From: Deltaproteobacteria bacterium
GTDB lineage: Bacteria > Desulfobacterota > Desulfomonilia > Desulfomonilales > Desulfomonilaceae
Length of the DNA: 43,437 nt
Assembly (NCBI GenBank): GCA_016875095.1
Contig: VGSG01000026.1
Location: 1-43,437, forward strand
Reading direction: 5' to 3'
How positions within the stretch are numbered: position 1 is the first letter of the stretch; every line of letters begins with the position of its first letter. Positions 8,424 through 15,973 of the stretch are shown here, one piece after another. The position numbers and the translations under genes are program-made. A model generated the notes under the pieces. It saw nothing but the letters and a program-made list of their open reading frames with translations. It did no database searches and was not told where the DNA came from.

Positions 8424-8828
8424 ATGCTTCCACGCAAAGGCGATCACGCATCAATGAGCCGGGTCATAACACCGGAGGATATCAGGGCGTTTGCCGATCT
8501 GGGGGGAGACCGGAATCCGGTCCACGTGGACGAGTCATTCGCCGCCAAGACACGCTTCGGACGGCCTATAGCCCACGGCATGTGGGGAGCGACACTCATT
8601 TCAGCCGTTCTGGGGACTCAACTGCCGGGCCCGGGCACGATCTATCTTGGGCAGACGCTCACGTTCCGCGCTCCTGTTTATCCCGGCGACACAGTCACTG
8701 CTGTTGTGACCGTAAAGGATGTGCGAGAAGACAAACCGATCGTGACCCTTGAGACCGTCTGCCACAACCAGCGCGGGGAAAGGATCCTTGAAGGTGAAGC
8801 CGTGGTCTTGGTGGAAGAGGTCCCCTGA
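8424..8828 (+). CDS. MaoC-like (R)-specific enoyl-CoA hydratase
   Basis: This 134-aa hot-dog-fold protein is of the MaoC/PhaJ type, which adds water across an enoyl-CoA to give (R)-3-hydroxyacyl-CoA. The catalytic Asp-His pair is visible as Asp29 and His34 in GDRNPVHVDE, followed by the conserved RFGRPIAHGMWGA stretch and the C-terminal FRAPVYPGDTV strand. The length is normal for a single hot-dog domain. The start at 8424 is supported by GAGGAGGG about 9 bp upstream. Neighbours are a divergent IclR regulator and, downstream, a promoter for the DRTGG gene. Chain-length preference cannot be read from the sequence. Confidence 0.85.
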   Translation: MLPRKGDHASMSRVITPEDIRAFADLGGDRNPVHVDESFAAKTRFGRPIAHGMWGATLISAVLGTQLPGPGTIYLGQTLTFRAPVYPGDTVTAVVTVKDVREDKPIVTLETVCHNQRGERILEGEAVVLVEEVP

Positions 8829-8854
8829 CAACTCGCGCGCCGCTGCTCCGGATC

Positions 8855-8883
8855 TTGACAAGGAGTCTCCGTACTGGTCAAAT
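8855..8883 (+). promoter_or_regulatory. Sigma-70 promoter for the DRTGG/CBS-ATPase pair
   Basis: A perfect -35 box TTGACA (8855-8860) is followed by a 17-bp spacer and TCAAAT (8878-8883, four of six consensus positions). The predicted transcript start near 8890 leaves a short leader before the ATG at 8919. It also argues against the TTG at 8892 as the start. Confidence 0.55.
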
Positions 8884-8918
8884 GCGTTGTTTTGACTGTG
8901 ACAATCTCCGGGGCCATC

Positions 8919-9290
8919 ATGACGATCCGGGACATTATCGAGATCCTTGGGGGGCGGGTCCTGGTCAATAGCGGCGATCTGGATGGTGAGGTTCCGAGGG
9001 GCGGAGCAGCCGATCTGATGAGCGACGTGCTCGCGTTCGGCACCGACGGGATGGTGCTGATGACGGGCCTGACCAATCCCCAGGTGGTCCGCACAGCAGA
9101 CATGGCCGGCATCAACGTGGTAGTCTTTGTGCGGGACAAGACACCTCCTCCGGAAACCGTGGAAGCTGCGCAAGAATCGGGAATTACACTTATCAGCACC
9201 GGCTATACCATGTACGAGGCGTGCGGCAGACTCTATCAGGCCGGGTTGCCCGGTAGGGGATGGGTGAAGATCGAGGAAGATTTCTCGTAA
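8919..9290 (+). CDS. DRTGG-domain protein (copy 1)
   Basis: This 123-aa single-domain protein of the DRTGG type is paralogous to the gene at 13012. Shared features are the N-terminal MTIRDIIEILGG, the D-G-E-V-x-R-G-G-x-x-D-L-M-S-D-V core and the C-terminal YEACGRLYQAG. DRTGG domains are found beside CBS domains and in phosphotransacetylase-like proteins; their ligand is not established, and a sensory role is inferred. The ATG at 8919 matches the start of the paralog; the frame is open back to a TTG at 8892. The next gene begins 3 bp after this stop, so the two are surely cotranscribed from the promoter at 8855. Confidence 0.75.
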   Translation: MTIRDIIEILGGRVLVNSGDLDGEVPRGGAADLMSDVLAFGTDGMVLMTGLTNPQVVRTADMAGINVVVFVRDKTPPPETVEAAQESGITLISTGYTMYEACGRLYQAGLPGRGWVKIEEDFS

Positions 9291-9292
9291 TC

Positions 9293-10255
9293 ATGGGCGA
9301 TCACGATATCAGCAAAGTAGAAGAACTCCTCTACACCATGAAAGTGGAAGACGTCATGGCCGGGGACACGATTGTGGTGGACCCGGAGCTCTCCATGGCC
9401 GAAGTGAAACAGCTCATGGACACGAAACAAATAACCGGCGTCCCCGTGGTGCGAGGGGATCGCATGGTCGGCATCGTGAGTATCTCGGACGTGATCGGCG
9501 CTCTGGAAAAAGGACAGCTTCTTCGGCCCGTGAAGGAACACATGACCACCGACGTGAAGAGTGTCACCAGGGATACCTCGGTCATCGAATTGATAAAGAA
9601 CCTGGGACGCAGGGGCTTTGGCAGACTGCCGGTCCTCAACGGGGAGGGCAAGGTGATCGGTATCGTCACCACCGGCACCCTCTTGAGGTCTCTGCTGACC
9701 CAGATGGAGATGAGTTACCAGAAGAAAGAGCAGGAGAAGCTCCAGCGGTATAGGGCCAGCCACATCTTCGAAGATATCAGCTCCGACGACACCAGTGTCG
9801 TGCTCCGGTACATCGTTGATGACAGGGATTTCACCAACGCGGGGAAGGCCTCGACTATGATCAAGAAGTCACTGCAGAGGCTCGGGGCGCAACCGCCTCT
9901 GGTGCGTCGGGTTGCGGTGGCCGTGTATGAGGCGGAAATGAATCTGGTGATCCACACGGACGTAGGAGGAGAGATCCTTGTGACCATACGGAGAGATCGC
10001 CTCCAGGTCTCCACGGTGGATCATGGTCCGGGGATCGAGAATCTGGATCAGGTGCTTCAGCCGGGCTATTCCACCGCGCCTGAATGGATACGGCAGATGG
10101 GGTTCGGCGCGGGCATGGGTCTGGCGAACATCAAACGGTGTTCCGACGTGATGCGTCTCATGTCGGAGCCTGGAGCAGGAACGCGCTTGGATATCTTGTT
10201 CCTTTTCGGTCCGGGGGGCTTGAGCGGAGCTGCGGGACTCCCAAAAAAATCTTGA
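9293..10255 (+). CDS. CBS-pair protein fused to anti-sigma-type ATPase
   Basis: This 320-residue protein has two tandem CBS motifs (about 10-130; VEDVMAGDTIVVDPELSMAEV and VKEHMTTDVKSVTRDTSV) joined through a charged linker (QKKEQEKLQRY) to a GHKL/HATPase domain (about 180-300). The ATP-site boxes are an N-box EAEMNLVIH, G1 DHGPGI and G2 GFGAGMGLANIKRCSD. The ATPase part resembles RsbW/SpoIIAB anti-sigma kinases, with no histidine phospho-acceptor domain. CBS pairs usually sense adenine nucleotides, so an energy-state-responsive kinase or switch is a plausible role. The start at 9293 follows GAGGAAG; an ATG at 9260 overlaps the preceding gene. It lies directly upstream of the complex I genes, whose promoter overlaps its stop codon. 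Confidence 0.82.
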   Translation: MGDHDISKVEELLYTMKVEDVMAGDTIVVDPELSMAEVKQLMDTKQITGVPVVRGDRMVGIVSISDVIGALEKGQLLRPVKEHMTTDVKSVTRDTSVIELIKNLGRRGFGRLPVLNGEGKVIGIVTTGTLLRSLLTQMEMSYQKKEQEKLQRYRASHIFEDISSDDTSVVLRYIVDDRDFTNAGKASTMIKKSLQRLGAQPPLVRRVAVAVYEAEMNLVIHTDVGGEILVTIRRDRLQVSTVDHGPGIENLDQVLQPGYSTAPEWIRQMGFGAGMGLANIKRCSDVMRLMSEPGAGTRLDILFLFGPGGLSGAAGLPKKS

Positions 10256-10282
10256 CAGGGCTTTTGGGGTCCAGCATAGTAT
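10252..10282 (+). promoter_or_regulatory. Sigma-70 promoter for the nuo operon
   Basis: A perfect -35 TTGACA (10252-10257) overlaps the TGA stop of the CBS-ATPase gene. A -10 candidate TAGTAT (10277-10282) follows at 19 bp, or CATAGT at 17 bp. The leader before nuoA would be about 135 nt, with a GCCGCC/GGCGGC hairpin at about 10387-10402. Confidence 0.55.
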
Positions 10283-10425
10283 GATCTTATCTTTGTGGGC
10301 CCTGTTCGTTGCGTCTGTCGGGGATTCACAAAGGTTTGTTTTTTTTGGCCCATCGCTCTCGAGACCAAAGCCGACATTTCTCCGTGCCGCCGGACGGCGG
10401 CGTTCTACCCTGTGGGAGAACATTC

Positions 10426-10782
10426 ATGGCCGAAAGCTATTTTCCTATCATGGTTATCCTCCTCCTGTCCGCTTTCATCGGTGTCGCCATAGTGGCGCTC
10501 TCCACGCTGCTGGGGCGCAACAGGCCGAGCGAGGTCAAGTTGATGCCGTACGAATGCGGCATGGACCCGATCGGTGACGCGCGGCGTCGGTTTTCGGTGC
10601 GGTTCTTTCTTACCGGCATGCTCTTCATCATCTTCGACATCGAAATCATCTTCCTCTATCCCTGGGCTATCATTTATGACAAACTTATGTTCTTCGGCTT
10701 TGTCGAGATGCTCATCTTCGTCGCCATTTTGGCGGTAGGGCTCGCACACGTGTGGAAAAAAGGGGCCTTGGAATGGGAATAA
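10426..10782 (+). CDS. nuoA: Complex I subunit A
   Basis: NuoA is a small membrane subunit of NADH-quinone oxidoreductase at the junction with the peripheral arm. The 118-aa protein has three membrane segments (about 8-30, 60-82, 88-110). The family-defining loop between the first two reads [22 protein letters not shown], with a conserved Cys near the quinone pocket, followed by the acidic [12 protein letters not shown] helix. The start at 10426 has GGGAG 8 bp upstream; the frame is open back to 10309 but that part is not NuoA-like. nuoB overlaps its 3' end. Confidence 0.95.
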   Translation: MAESYFPIMVILLLSAFIGVAIVALSTLLGRNRPSEVKLMPYECGMDPIGDARRRFSVRFFLTGMLFIIFDIEIIFLYPWAIIYDKLMFFGFVEMLIFVAILAVGLAHVWKKGALEWE

Positions 10783-11282
10783 GCAGTTACCTCGACAATA
10801 CGGTGCACGTCACCTCTTTGGATTGGTTCATCAACTGGTCCCGCAAGTCCTCCATGTGGCCGCTGGGGTTCGGTCTTGCATGCTGCGCCCTGGAGATGAT
10901 TGCCGCTTTTGTGAGCAGGTATGACCTCTCCCGGTTCGGTATGGAAGTGGCCCGTCCCTCTCCTCGTCAGGCCGATCTCATGATAGTGGCGGGCACCGCC
11001 TCGAAGAAGATGCTCCCCGCGGTATTGCGGATTTACGAGCAAATGGCCGAGCCAAGATGGGTGGTGGCTATGGGCGCGTGCGCATGCAGCGGTGGAATTT
11101 ACAAGAATTACGCGGTCGTGCAGGGAATTGATCGACACCTACCGGTCGATGTGTACGTCCCGGGGTGTCCACCAAGGCCCGAAGCTTTGATCGACGGCCT
11201 GCTTCAGCTCCACGCGCGGGTGATGAAGGAGTCCGGCGGCCGGCGGGCGAAACTCAAATCCGTCAAGGCTGTTTCCCAATGA
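10773..11282 (+). CDS. nuoB: Complex I subunit B (N2 cluster)
   Basis: This 169-aa subunit holds the terminal [4Fe-4S] cluster N2 that reduces quinone. All four ligands are present: adjacent Cys37-Cys38 (LACCALEM), Cys103 (MGACACSGG) and Cys132 (VPGCPPRPE). Thr-Ser-Leu-Asp-Trp near the N-terminus matches the family. I chose the ATG at 10773, which overlaps the nuoA stop; a GTG at 10752 is an alternative. The stop overlaps the nuoC start as ATGA, so the subunits are translationally coupled. Confidence 0.96.
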   Translation: MGISSYLDNTVHVTSLDWFINWSRKSSMWPLGFGLACCALEMIAAFVSRYDLSRFGMEVARPSPRQADLMIVAGTASKKMLPAVLRIYEQMAEPRWVVAMGACACSGGIYKNYAVVQGIDRHLPVDVYVPGCPPRPEALIDGLLQLHARVMKESGGRRAKLKSVKAVSQ

Positions 11283-11794
11283 ACCAGCAAGAGATTCGGG
11301 ACAAGCTCTTCGCGCAATTCGGTGAGGAAGTGATCCAGGGCGAGATCCAGTTCCGAGATCAGATAACTCTCACGGTGGATCGCGGCCGAATCACGTCGGT
11401 TTGTCGCTTCTTGAGGGAAGATCCGGAGCTGGCTTTTGATTTCCTCAGTTTCGTGGGCGCCGTGGATAGATTCCCAAATCACCCGAGGTTTGAGGTGCTC
11501 TACCAACTCTATTCGCTCCGGAACAATCATCGGTTCAGAATCAAGGCTCTGGTGGACGAGACCGACTCAGAGCCGGCTGCCATCGATTCCGTGGTTGCCG
11601 TCTGGCCCACCGCGGACTGGCACGAGCGAGAGACGGCGGAGATGTTCGGCATTTCCTTCGGAGGGCATCCGGATCCGCGAAAGTTACTCCTGCCCGATGA
11701 ATGGACCTGCCATCCCTTGAGGAAGGATTTTTCCTTGGATGGATCTGAGGAAGAGACCCCCGATCTGCCCCGAGAAGTAGAGCAAGGAAGTTAA
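11279..11794 (+). CDS. nuoC: Complex I subunit C (30 kDa)
   Basis: NuoC is the 30-kDa peripheral-arm subunit that packs against NuoD; it carries no cofactor. The 171-aa sequence shows the family signature [16 protein letters not shown] at about 115, followed by [14 protein letters not shown] and HPLRKDF. The ATG start overlaps the nuoB stop (ATGA). nuoC and nuoD are separate genes here, unlike the fused nuoCD of enterobacteria. A frame upstream in the same register overlaps nuoB and was not used. Confidence 0.95.
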   Translation: MNQQEIRDKLFAQFGEEVIQGEIQFRDQITLTVDRGRITSVCRFLREDPELAFDFLSFVGAVDRFPNHPRFEVLYQLYSLRNNHRFRIKALVDETDSEPAAIDSVVAVWPTADWHERETAEMFGISFGGHPDPRKLLLPDEWTCHPLRKDFSLDGSEEETPDLPREVEQGS

Positions 11795-11797
11795 GCC

Positions 11798-12997
11798 ATG
11801 CGCGAGGCGGCGAGTTCCGGTGATACCCGCGTGAGAGAAACATTCGAGCTGAATGTGGGTCCCCACCATCCCAGCACGCACGGAGTGTTTCGGGCCGTGG
11901 TGGAGTTGGACGGCGAGATCGTGGTGAATATTACCCCTTATCTGGGGTACCTGCACCGCGGATACGAGAAAACTTGCGAAGCCAAGACTTGGCACAATGT
12001 CATCCCGCTGGCCGAGCGCTGCGATTACATGGGCGCGACCACCAATTCCTTTGTCTACTGTCTGGCCGCGGAGAAACTCCTCGACGTGGAAGCGCCTGAG
12101 CGTGCGCAGACGATTCGGGTCATCATGGCTGAACTGACGCGGATTTTCAGCCACCTCTTCTGGTTGGGCACCCACGGACACGACGTTGGGGCCATGACCC
12201 CGCTCTTCTACTGCCTGCGCGAGCGGGAGAGCATTATGGACCTTTTTGAGCTGACCGCAGGCGGCCGGCTCATGCCTAACTATCTTCGGATCGGCGGATT
12301 GATCCGGGACCTGGAAGACGGTTTTGTGGAAAAGGCTCGGGAGTTCACCGACCAATTCAACTTCAGGGTGGACGAATACGAAGCGCTGCTGACCAAGAAC
12401 CCCATTTATGTGGACCGCGTCAAGAACATCGGCATTCTGTCCCGAGAAGACGCGATCGCTCTGGGGGCCAGCGGTCCCATGATCCGGGCTTCCGGTGTGG
12501 GGTGGGACATCAGGAAGTCCGAACCATATTCCGGGTACGACCGGTACGATTTCCAAGTGGCTGTGGAACAGGGTTGCGACGTGTATTCGCGGTACCTGGT
12601 TCGCATTAGGGAGATGCGAGAGAGCGCCAAGATTGTTCGGCAAGGGCTGGACATGTTGAAACCGGGTCCCATACGGGCGACTAAGCCCGGAGCGGTCTTC
12701 CCGCCACAGGAAGAGATTTACACGAAAACCGAGGCATTGATTCACCACTTCATGCTTGTTGTGGAAGGCGTCCGGGCCCCGGTAGGCCAGGTGTACCAGG
12801 CTATTGAGTCACCCCGCGGGGAACTCGGGGTCTATCTCGTGAGCGATGGAGGCCCCAATCCGCACCGGCTGAAGTGGAGAGCGCCGGCCTTTGTGAACCT
12901 GGAGACCCTCGCCACCATGACGAAAGGCGCTTTTCTCTCTGACCTGATCGCCATTCTCTCCAGCATTGACATCGTGCTGGCAGAGGTCGATCGCTAG
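11798..12997 (+). CDS. nuoD: Complex I subunit D (49 kDa, quinone site)
   Basis: This 399-aa subunit is derived from NiFe-hydrogenase large subunits and forms the quinone pocket with NuoB. Visible landmarks are the N-terminal GPHHPSTHGVFR with the quinone-site His, RCDYMGATTNSFVY with the partner Tyr, LFWLGTHGHDVGA, and the C-terminal SPRGELGVYLVSDGGPNPHRLKWRAPAF and IVLAEVDR. Hydrogenase metal-ligand Cys pairs are absent, as expected. AAGGAAG precedes the ATG. It ends 14 bp before the second DRTGG gene, where the usual complex I gene order is interrupted by three accessory genes. Confidence 0.96.
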   Translation: MREAASSGDTRVRETFELNVGPHHPSTHGVFRAVVELDGEIVVNITPYLGYLHRGYEKTCEAKTWHNVIPLAERCDYMGATTNSFVYCLAAEKLLDVEAPERAQTIRVIMAELTRIFSHLFWLGTHGHDVGAMTPLFYCLRERESIMDLFELTAGGRLMPNYLRIGGLIRDLEDGFVEKAREFTDQFNFRVDEYEALLTKNPIYVDRVKNIGILSREDAIALGASGPMIRASGVGWDIRKSEPYSGYDRYDFQVAVEQGCDVYSRYLVRIREMRESAKIVRQGLDMLKPGPIRATKPGAVFPPQEEIYTKTEALIHHFMLVVEGVRAPVGQVYQAIESPRGELGVYLVSDGGPNPHRLKWRAPAFVNLETLATMTKGAFLSDLIAILSSIDIVLAEVDR

Positions 12998-13011
12998 GGA
13001 ATGGGGGGATA

Positions 13012-13362
13012 ATGACCCTGGGGGAAGTTGTCAAGGCCCTGAACCTGGAAGTGCGAACCGGCCAGGATCAAATGGACCGCGAGGTTCGGGGAGGGTATGT
13101 CAGCGACCTGCTCAGTGACGTCATCGCGGGCGCGAAAGAGGGTGACCTCTGGGTAACCCTTCAACTCCACCAGAATATCGTGGCGGTGGCGTTTCTGAAC
13201 AACCTGGCGGCCATCATCATAGTCAGCGGCCGTGAACCGAACGCGGACACGCTGGAGAAGGCTGAAGAGCAACAGGTCCCTATTTTGGTGAGTTCGCTTC
13301 CCGGGTATGAAGTTGCGGGTCGTCTGTACCAGATGGGGATTCGACGAAACCATGAGGAATGA
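13012..13362 (+). CDS. DRTGG-domain protein (copy 2)
   Basis: This 116-aa DRTGG-type protein is a paralog of the gene at 8919. Key stretches are MDREVRGGYVSDLLSDV, then GDLWVTLQLHQNIVAVA, AAIIIVSGREPNADTLEKA and the C-terminal GYEVAGRLYQMG. It is closer to the typical short DRTGG proteins than copy 1, with a conserved His in LHQN. A run of G (GGGGGG) about 5 bp before the ATG is the ribosome binding site. It follows nuoD by 14 bp and so belongs to the nuo transcript. A small-molecule sensing role is inferred from context only. Confidence 0.8.
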   Translation: MTLGEVVKALNLEVRTGQDQMDREVRGGYVSDLLSDVIAGAKEGDLWVTLQLHQNIVAVAFLNNLAAIIIVSGREPNADTLEKAEEQQVPILVSSLPGYEVAGRLYQMGIRRNHEE

Positions 13363-13469
13363 TAATTGCGCGCGGAACCGTCTTTGTGGCTCGATCCGGG
13401 CCTGTAAGCACGGCAACGTGTCTTTCGCAAACTTTTGTTGCGGCTTGAGGAGGTGAGTAGCCACGAGAC

Positions 13470-13556
13470 ATGTGTTTCCCACGGAGGATCAGGGCGCCTG
13501 ACCTATCCGCGGGAGAAAAGCCAAATGAAAAGAGAGGGGCGCGCAGGTCGATCTGA
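13470..13556 (+). CDS. Possible 28-aa leader peptide before the PHP gene
   Basis: A short frame starts at ATG 13470 and ends in a TGA at 13554-13556, which overlaps the proposed CTG start (13553-13555) as CTGA, mimicking ATGA translational coupling. GAGGAGG lies around 13446-13452, rather far from the ATG (about 17 bp). The peptide is Arg-rich and unlike known proteins. It may be chance; it is listed because it would explain how ribosomes reach an unusual start. Confidence 0.2.
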   Translation: MCFPRRIRAPDLSAGEKPNEKRGARRSI

Positions 13557-14314
13557 AGCTTTACAGACTGGACCTTCACATTCACACCGTGCTGTCGCCG
13601 TGCACCGAGATTGACGAAATGACCCCGCGGCGGATCGTCCGAACAGCCCGTGACCATGGATTGGACATGATCGCAATCTGCGATCACAATTCCGCCCGTA
13701 ATGTAGCAGCAGTCGTTCGGGCCGCGTCCGGCACGGGACTCTCGGTGATCCCCGGCATTGAAGTCACCACGTCCGAAGAGGCGCACATCCTGGGCCTTTT
13801 CCCGTCGGTTGAGGCGGCCACGGCCATGCAGGACGAGGTCTATTCGCGTCTATTCGGCCAGAACGACGAGAAGGTCTTCGGGTATCAGGTCGTGGTGGAC
13901 GAGCATGATATGGTCGAAGACCTGGATGAGCGCCTCCTCATCGGCGCGACCACAATTCCCACCGACCGAGTGGTGGCCCAGATCCACGAGCTCGGCGGCT
14001 TGGCGGTCGCTTCTCACGTGGATCGGGACGGCTTCGGGATTTTCAGTCAATTGGGATTCATTCCCTCGAATCTGAAACTCGACGCCCTGGAGGTCTCCCC
14101 AAGATCCACCTTCGAAGCTGTCCGAGAACGGCGCGTCCAGGCGAGGCAATACGCGCTTGTCTCATCTTCGGACGCTCATAGGCCGTCGGACATCGGCGCG
14201 GTGCGCACGCTGGCTCGTATGGCTGAACCGACCTTTGACGAGTTGCGCAAGGCCCTGAGCGGCCTGGACGGACGAGCAATTGTCGGGGTTGAGGCGCCCG
14301 GATCGGAGCGCTGA
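13553..14314 (+). CDS. PHP-domain phosphoesterase, apparent CTG start
   Basis: This metal-dependent PHP-domain protein (253 aa) contains all metal motifs: HxH in RLDLHIHTVLSPC, then AICDHN, PGIEVTTSEEAHILGLF, ASHVDRDGF and SSSDAHRPSDIG. PHP domains hydrolyse phosphoesters, as in histidinol phosphatase and polymerase PHP domains; the substrate here is unknown. The first standard start in frame, GTG 13589, lies after the HxH motif and would destroy the metal site. The frame is closed by a TGA about 30 nt upstream of CTG 13553. The CTG gives a family-like N-terminus (xKLYRLDLHIHT), so I use it. An ATG at 13525 is in another frame, so a frameshift is the alternative. The gene sits in the accessory block between nuoD and nuoE. 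Confidence 0.78.
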   Translation: MKLYRLDLHIHTVLSPCTEIDEMTPRRIVRTARDHGLDMIAICDHNSARNVAAVVRAASGTGLSVIPGIEVTTSEEAHILGLFPSVEAATAMQDEVYSRLFGQNDEKVFGYQVVVDEHDMVEDLDERLLIGATTIPTDRVVAQIHELGGLAVASHVDRDGFGIFSQLGFIPSNLKLDALEVSPRSTFEAVRERRVQARQYALVSSSDAHRPSDIGAVRTLARMAEPTFDELRKALSGLDGRAIVGVEAPGSER

Positions 14315-14393
14315 AAAGGATGCGGATCCAAGATCCGCGCCGCCGCCGACCGGCGGGAATATTGGATGTTGACGGGCCGTTTGGCGGTCGGAG

Positions 14394-14939
14394 ATGGAGG
14401 ATCTCTCGCTGCACATTCTTGATGTGGCGGAAAACGGGATTACGGCCGGCGCCAGTCTTGTGCGGATAACCGTTGAGGAGGACACGCAACAGGACAGGCT
14501 TTCGATCACGGTTGAAGACAATGGTCGAGGCATGGCGCCGGATTTTCTGGCGAAAGCCCTCGACCCGTTCGTGACCACGCGAACTACCCGGAAAGTGGGT
14601 ATGGGCCTGTCTTTGCTCCAGCAAACGGCAGCGGAGGCGGACGGCGACCTGAAAGTGGAATCGAGCCCCGGCCGTGGCACAACCGTTCGGGCGACGATGC
14701 GGCACAGTCATATTGACCGCAAGCCCCTTGGGGACATGGCCGTGACCATGATCACGTTGATTGAAGGTAACCCGGACGTGGATTTCACGTATCTCCATAG
14801 GAAAGACGGAAACGAGTTTTCTTTGGATACTCGCGATCTCCGGGAGGAGCTTGAAGAAGTCCCGTTGAACAACCCTGCGGTCATCGAATTCATCCGGAAG
14901 AGTGTGGCTTCGGGGCTGAAAGAAATAAACGCGGGTTGA
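14394..14939 (+). CDS. Stand-alone GHKL/HATPase domain protein
   Basis: This 181-residue protein is mostly one histidine-kinase-type ATPase domain (about 1-105): N-box HILDVAENGITAGA, G1 EDNGRGM and G2 KVGMGLSLLQQTA, then SSPGRGTTVRATM. It has no sensor, no dimerisation/phospho-acceptor helix pair and no receiver, so it is not a conventional kinase. The C-terminal 75 residues (DMAVTMITLIEGNPDVDFTYLH, LEEVPLNNPAVIEFIRKS) form an extension of unknown role. The start at 14394 has no well-spaced ribosome binding site. It follows the PHP gene by 79 bp and precedes nuoE by 43 bp. With the CBS-ATPase upstream of nuoA, this locus has two ATPase-domain proteins tied to complex I. Confidence 0.78.
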   Translation: MEDLSLHILDVAENGITAGASLVRITVEEDTQQDRLSITVEDNGRGMAPDFLAKALDPFVTTRTTRKVGMGLSLLQQTAAEADGDLKVESSPGRGTTVRATMRHSHIDRKPLGDMAVTMITLIEGNPDVDFTYLHRKDGNEFSLDTRDLREELEEVPLNNPAVIEFIRKSVASGLKEINAG

Positions 14940-14982
14940 TCGTTATCACGAACAGAGATTCTCTTTACGGAGCGGAATCAAA

Positions 14983-15498
14983 GTGGAAGAGCGAGACGCG
15001 CTACTCAAGAAGAAGGTTGAGCCCGTTGTGGAGGCTATTCCCGCGGAAAAGCTCGAACAACTGGACGATATCCTCTGTCGGTACGAAGGCAAGCCGGGGT
15101 ACTTGATTCCCGCGCTCAAGGACGCGCAGGAGCTGGTCGGATACCTGCCGCAGCAGGTTCAAGGCCGGGTTGCGGACATGTTGGGTGTGACCTCGTCCCA
15201 CGTGTATGGCGTAGTAACCTTCTACTCGTTTTTCACCATCACGCCCCGGGGCCGGCACACCATACGCCTTTGTTTGGGCACAGCCTGCTACGTGAAGGGC
15301 GCGAAGGATATCCTGGAGAACATCACCAGAGAGGTCGGCATCACGGTGGGTGAGACCTCATCCGACGGTCGTTTCACGCTCGAAGCGGTGCGATGCCTGG
15401 GCGCGTGCGGTCTGGCCCCCGTGCTCCTGGTGGGAGCGGACACCCACGGAAACATCGTGCCCAAAGATACGGTCAGCATTCTCGAAGGATATCAATGA
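14983..15498 (+). CDS. nuoE: Complex I subunit E / HydC-like [2Fe-2S] protein
   Basis: This 171-aa thioredoxin-like [2Fe-2S] subunit partners NuoF in the NADH-oxidising module and may act in bifurcation in HydABC-type enzymes. It has the helical N-terminal domain (RYEGKPGYLIPALKDAQELVGYLP, VYGVVTFYSFF) and four cluster ligands: Cys pairs in LCLGTACYVKGA and in RCLGACGLAP. The start codon is GTG at 14983, preceded by ACGGAG about 9 bp away. Its stop lies just upstream of the next ferredoxin-like gene; an ATG overlapping the stop (15495) also exists. Confidence 0.94.
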   Translation: MEERDALLKKKVEPVVEAIPAEKLEQLDDILCRYEGKPGYLIPALKDAQELVGYLPQQVQGRVADMLGVTSSHVYGVVTFYSFFTITPRGRHTIRLCLGTACYVKGAKDILENITREVGITVGETSSDGRFTLEAVRCLGACGLAPVLLVGADTHGNIVPKDTVSILEGYQ

Positions 15499-15524
15499 GC
15501 AATGATGCGCCAGGAGGTGCGATC

Positions 15525-15911
15525 ATGGCCAAGATCAGCATACAGGATTTGAAAAAGATCAAAGAAGAGCAGAAGGCCAGGATGGTCCTTCGCGAAGGCG
15601 CCCAGCGCGCCAAGATCACGGTTCACATGGGAACGTGCGGCATCGCGGCCGGAGCGCGGGACATCATGGTGCTCTTCAGGGACATTATCGGTGAACGCGG
15701 CCTGGACGATATCATCCTGACCAACTCGGGGTGCGCAGGACTTTGCGCCCAAGAACCGATGATCACCGTGGAGGTCGCGGGCCAGTCCCCCATCAAGTAC
15801 GTGAAACTCGACTCGGCAAAGGCCCGACGCATTTTTGACGAACATGTGATGGCCGGGAACCCCGTGGAGGATTTCGCCCTTGCTCGGGGAAGCGAGACCA
15901 CGGCCCAGTAG
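15525..15911 (+). CDS. Thioredoxin-like [2Fe-2S] ferredoxin
   Basis: This 128-aa protein of the thioredoxin-like [2Fe-2S] ferredoxin family carries the motif HMGTCGIAAGARDIM and, about 40 residues later, SGCAGLCAQEP. Only three Cys fall in these motifs (the first segment has a single Cys), so the cluster may have a different fourth ligand or be altered. It is related to the N-terminal domain of the following NuoF. The start at 15525 is preceded by AGGAGGT 6 bp upstream; an in-frame ATG at 15495 overlaps the nuoE stop. Such a separate subunit is known beside hydABC-type gene sets but is not part of standard complex I. I infer an extra electron carrier docked on NuoF. Confidence 0.8.
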   Translation: MAKISIQDLKKIKEEQKARMVLREGAQRAKITVHMGTCGIAAGARDIMVLFRDIIGERGLDDIILTNSGCAGLCAQEPMITVEVAGQSPIKYVKLDSAKARRIFDEHVMAGNPVEDFALARGSETTAQ

Positions 15912-15973
15912 CGATAGGCGGAGAGACCCGATCCGCTCGCACGCTTCCGGAACAAGGCGGTGGAGAAATATAG

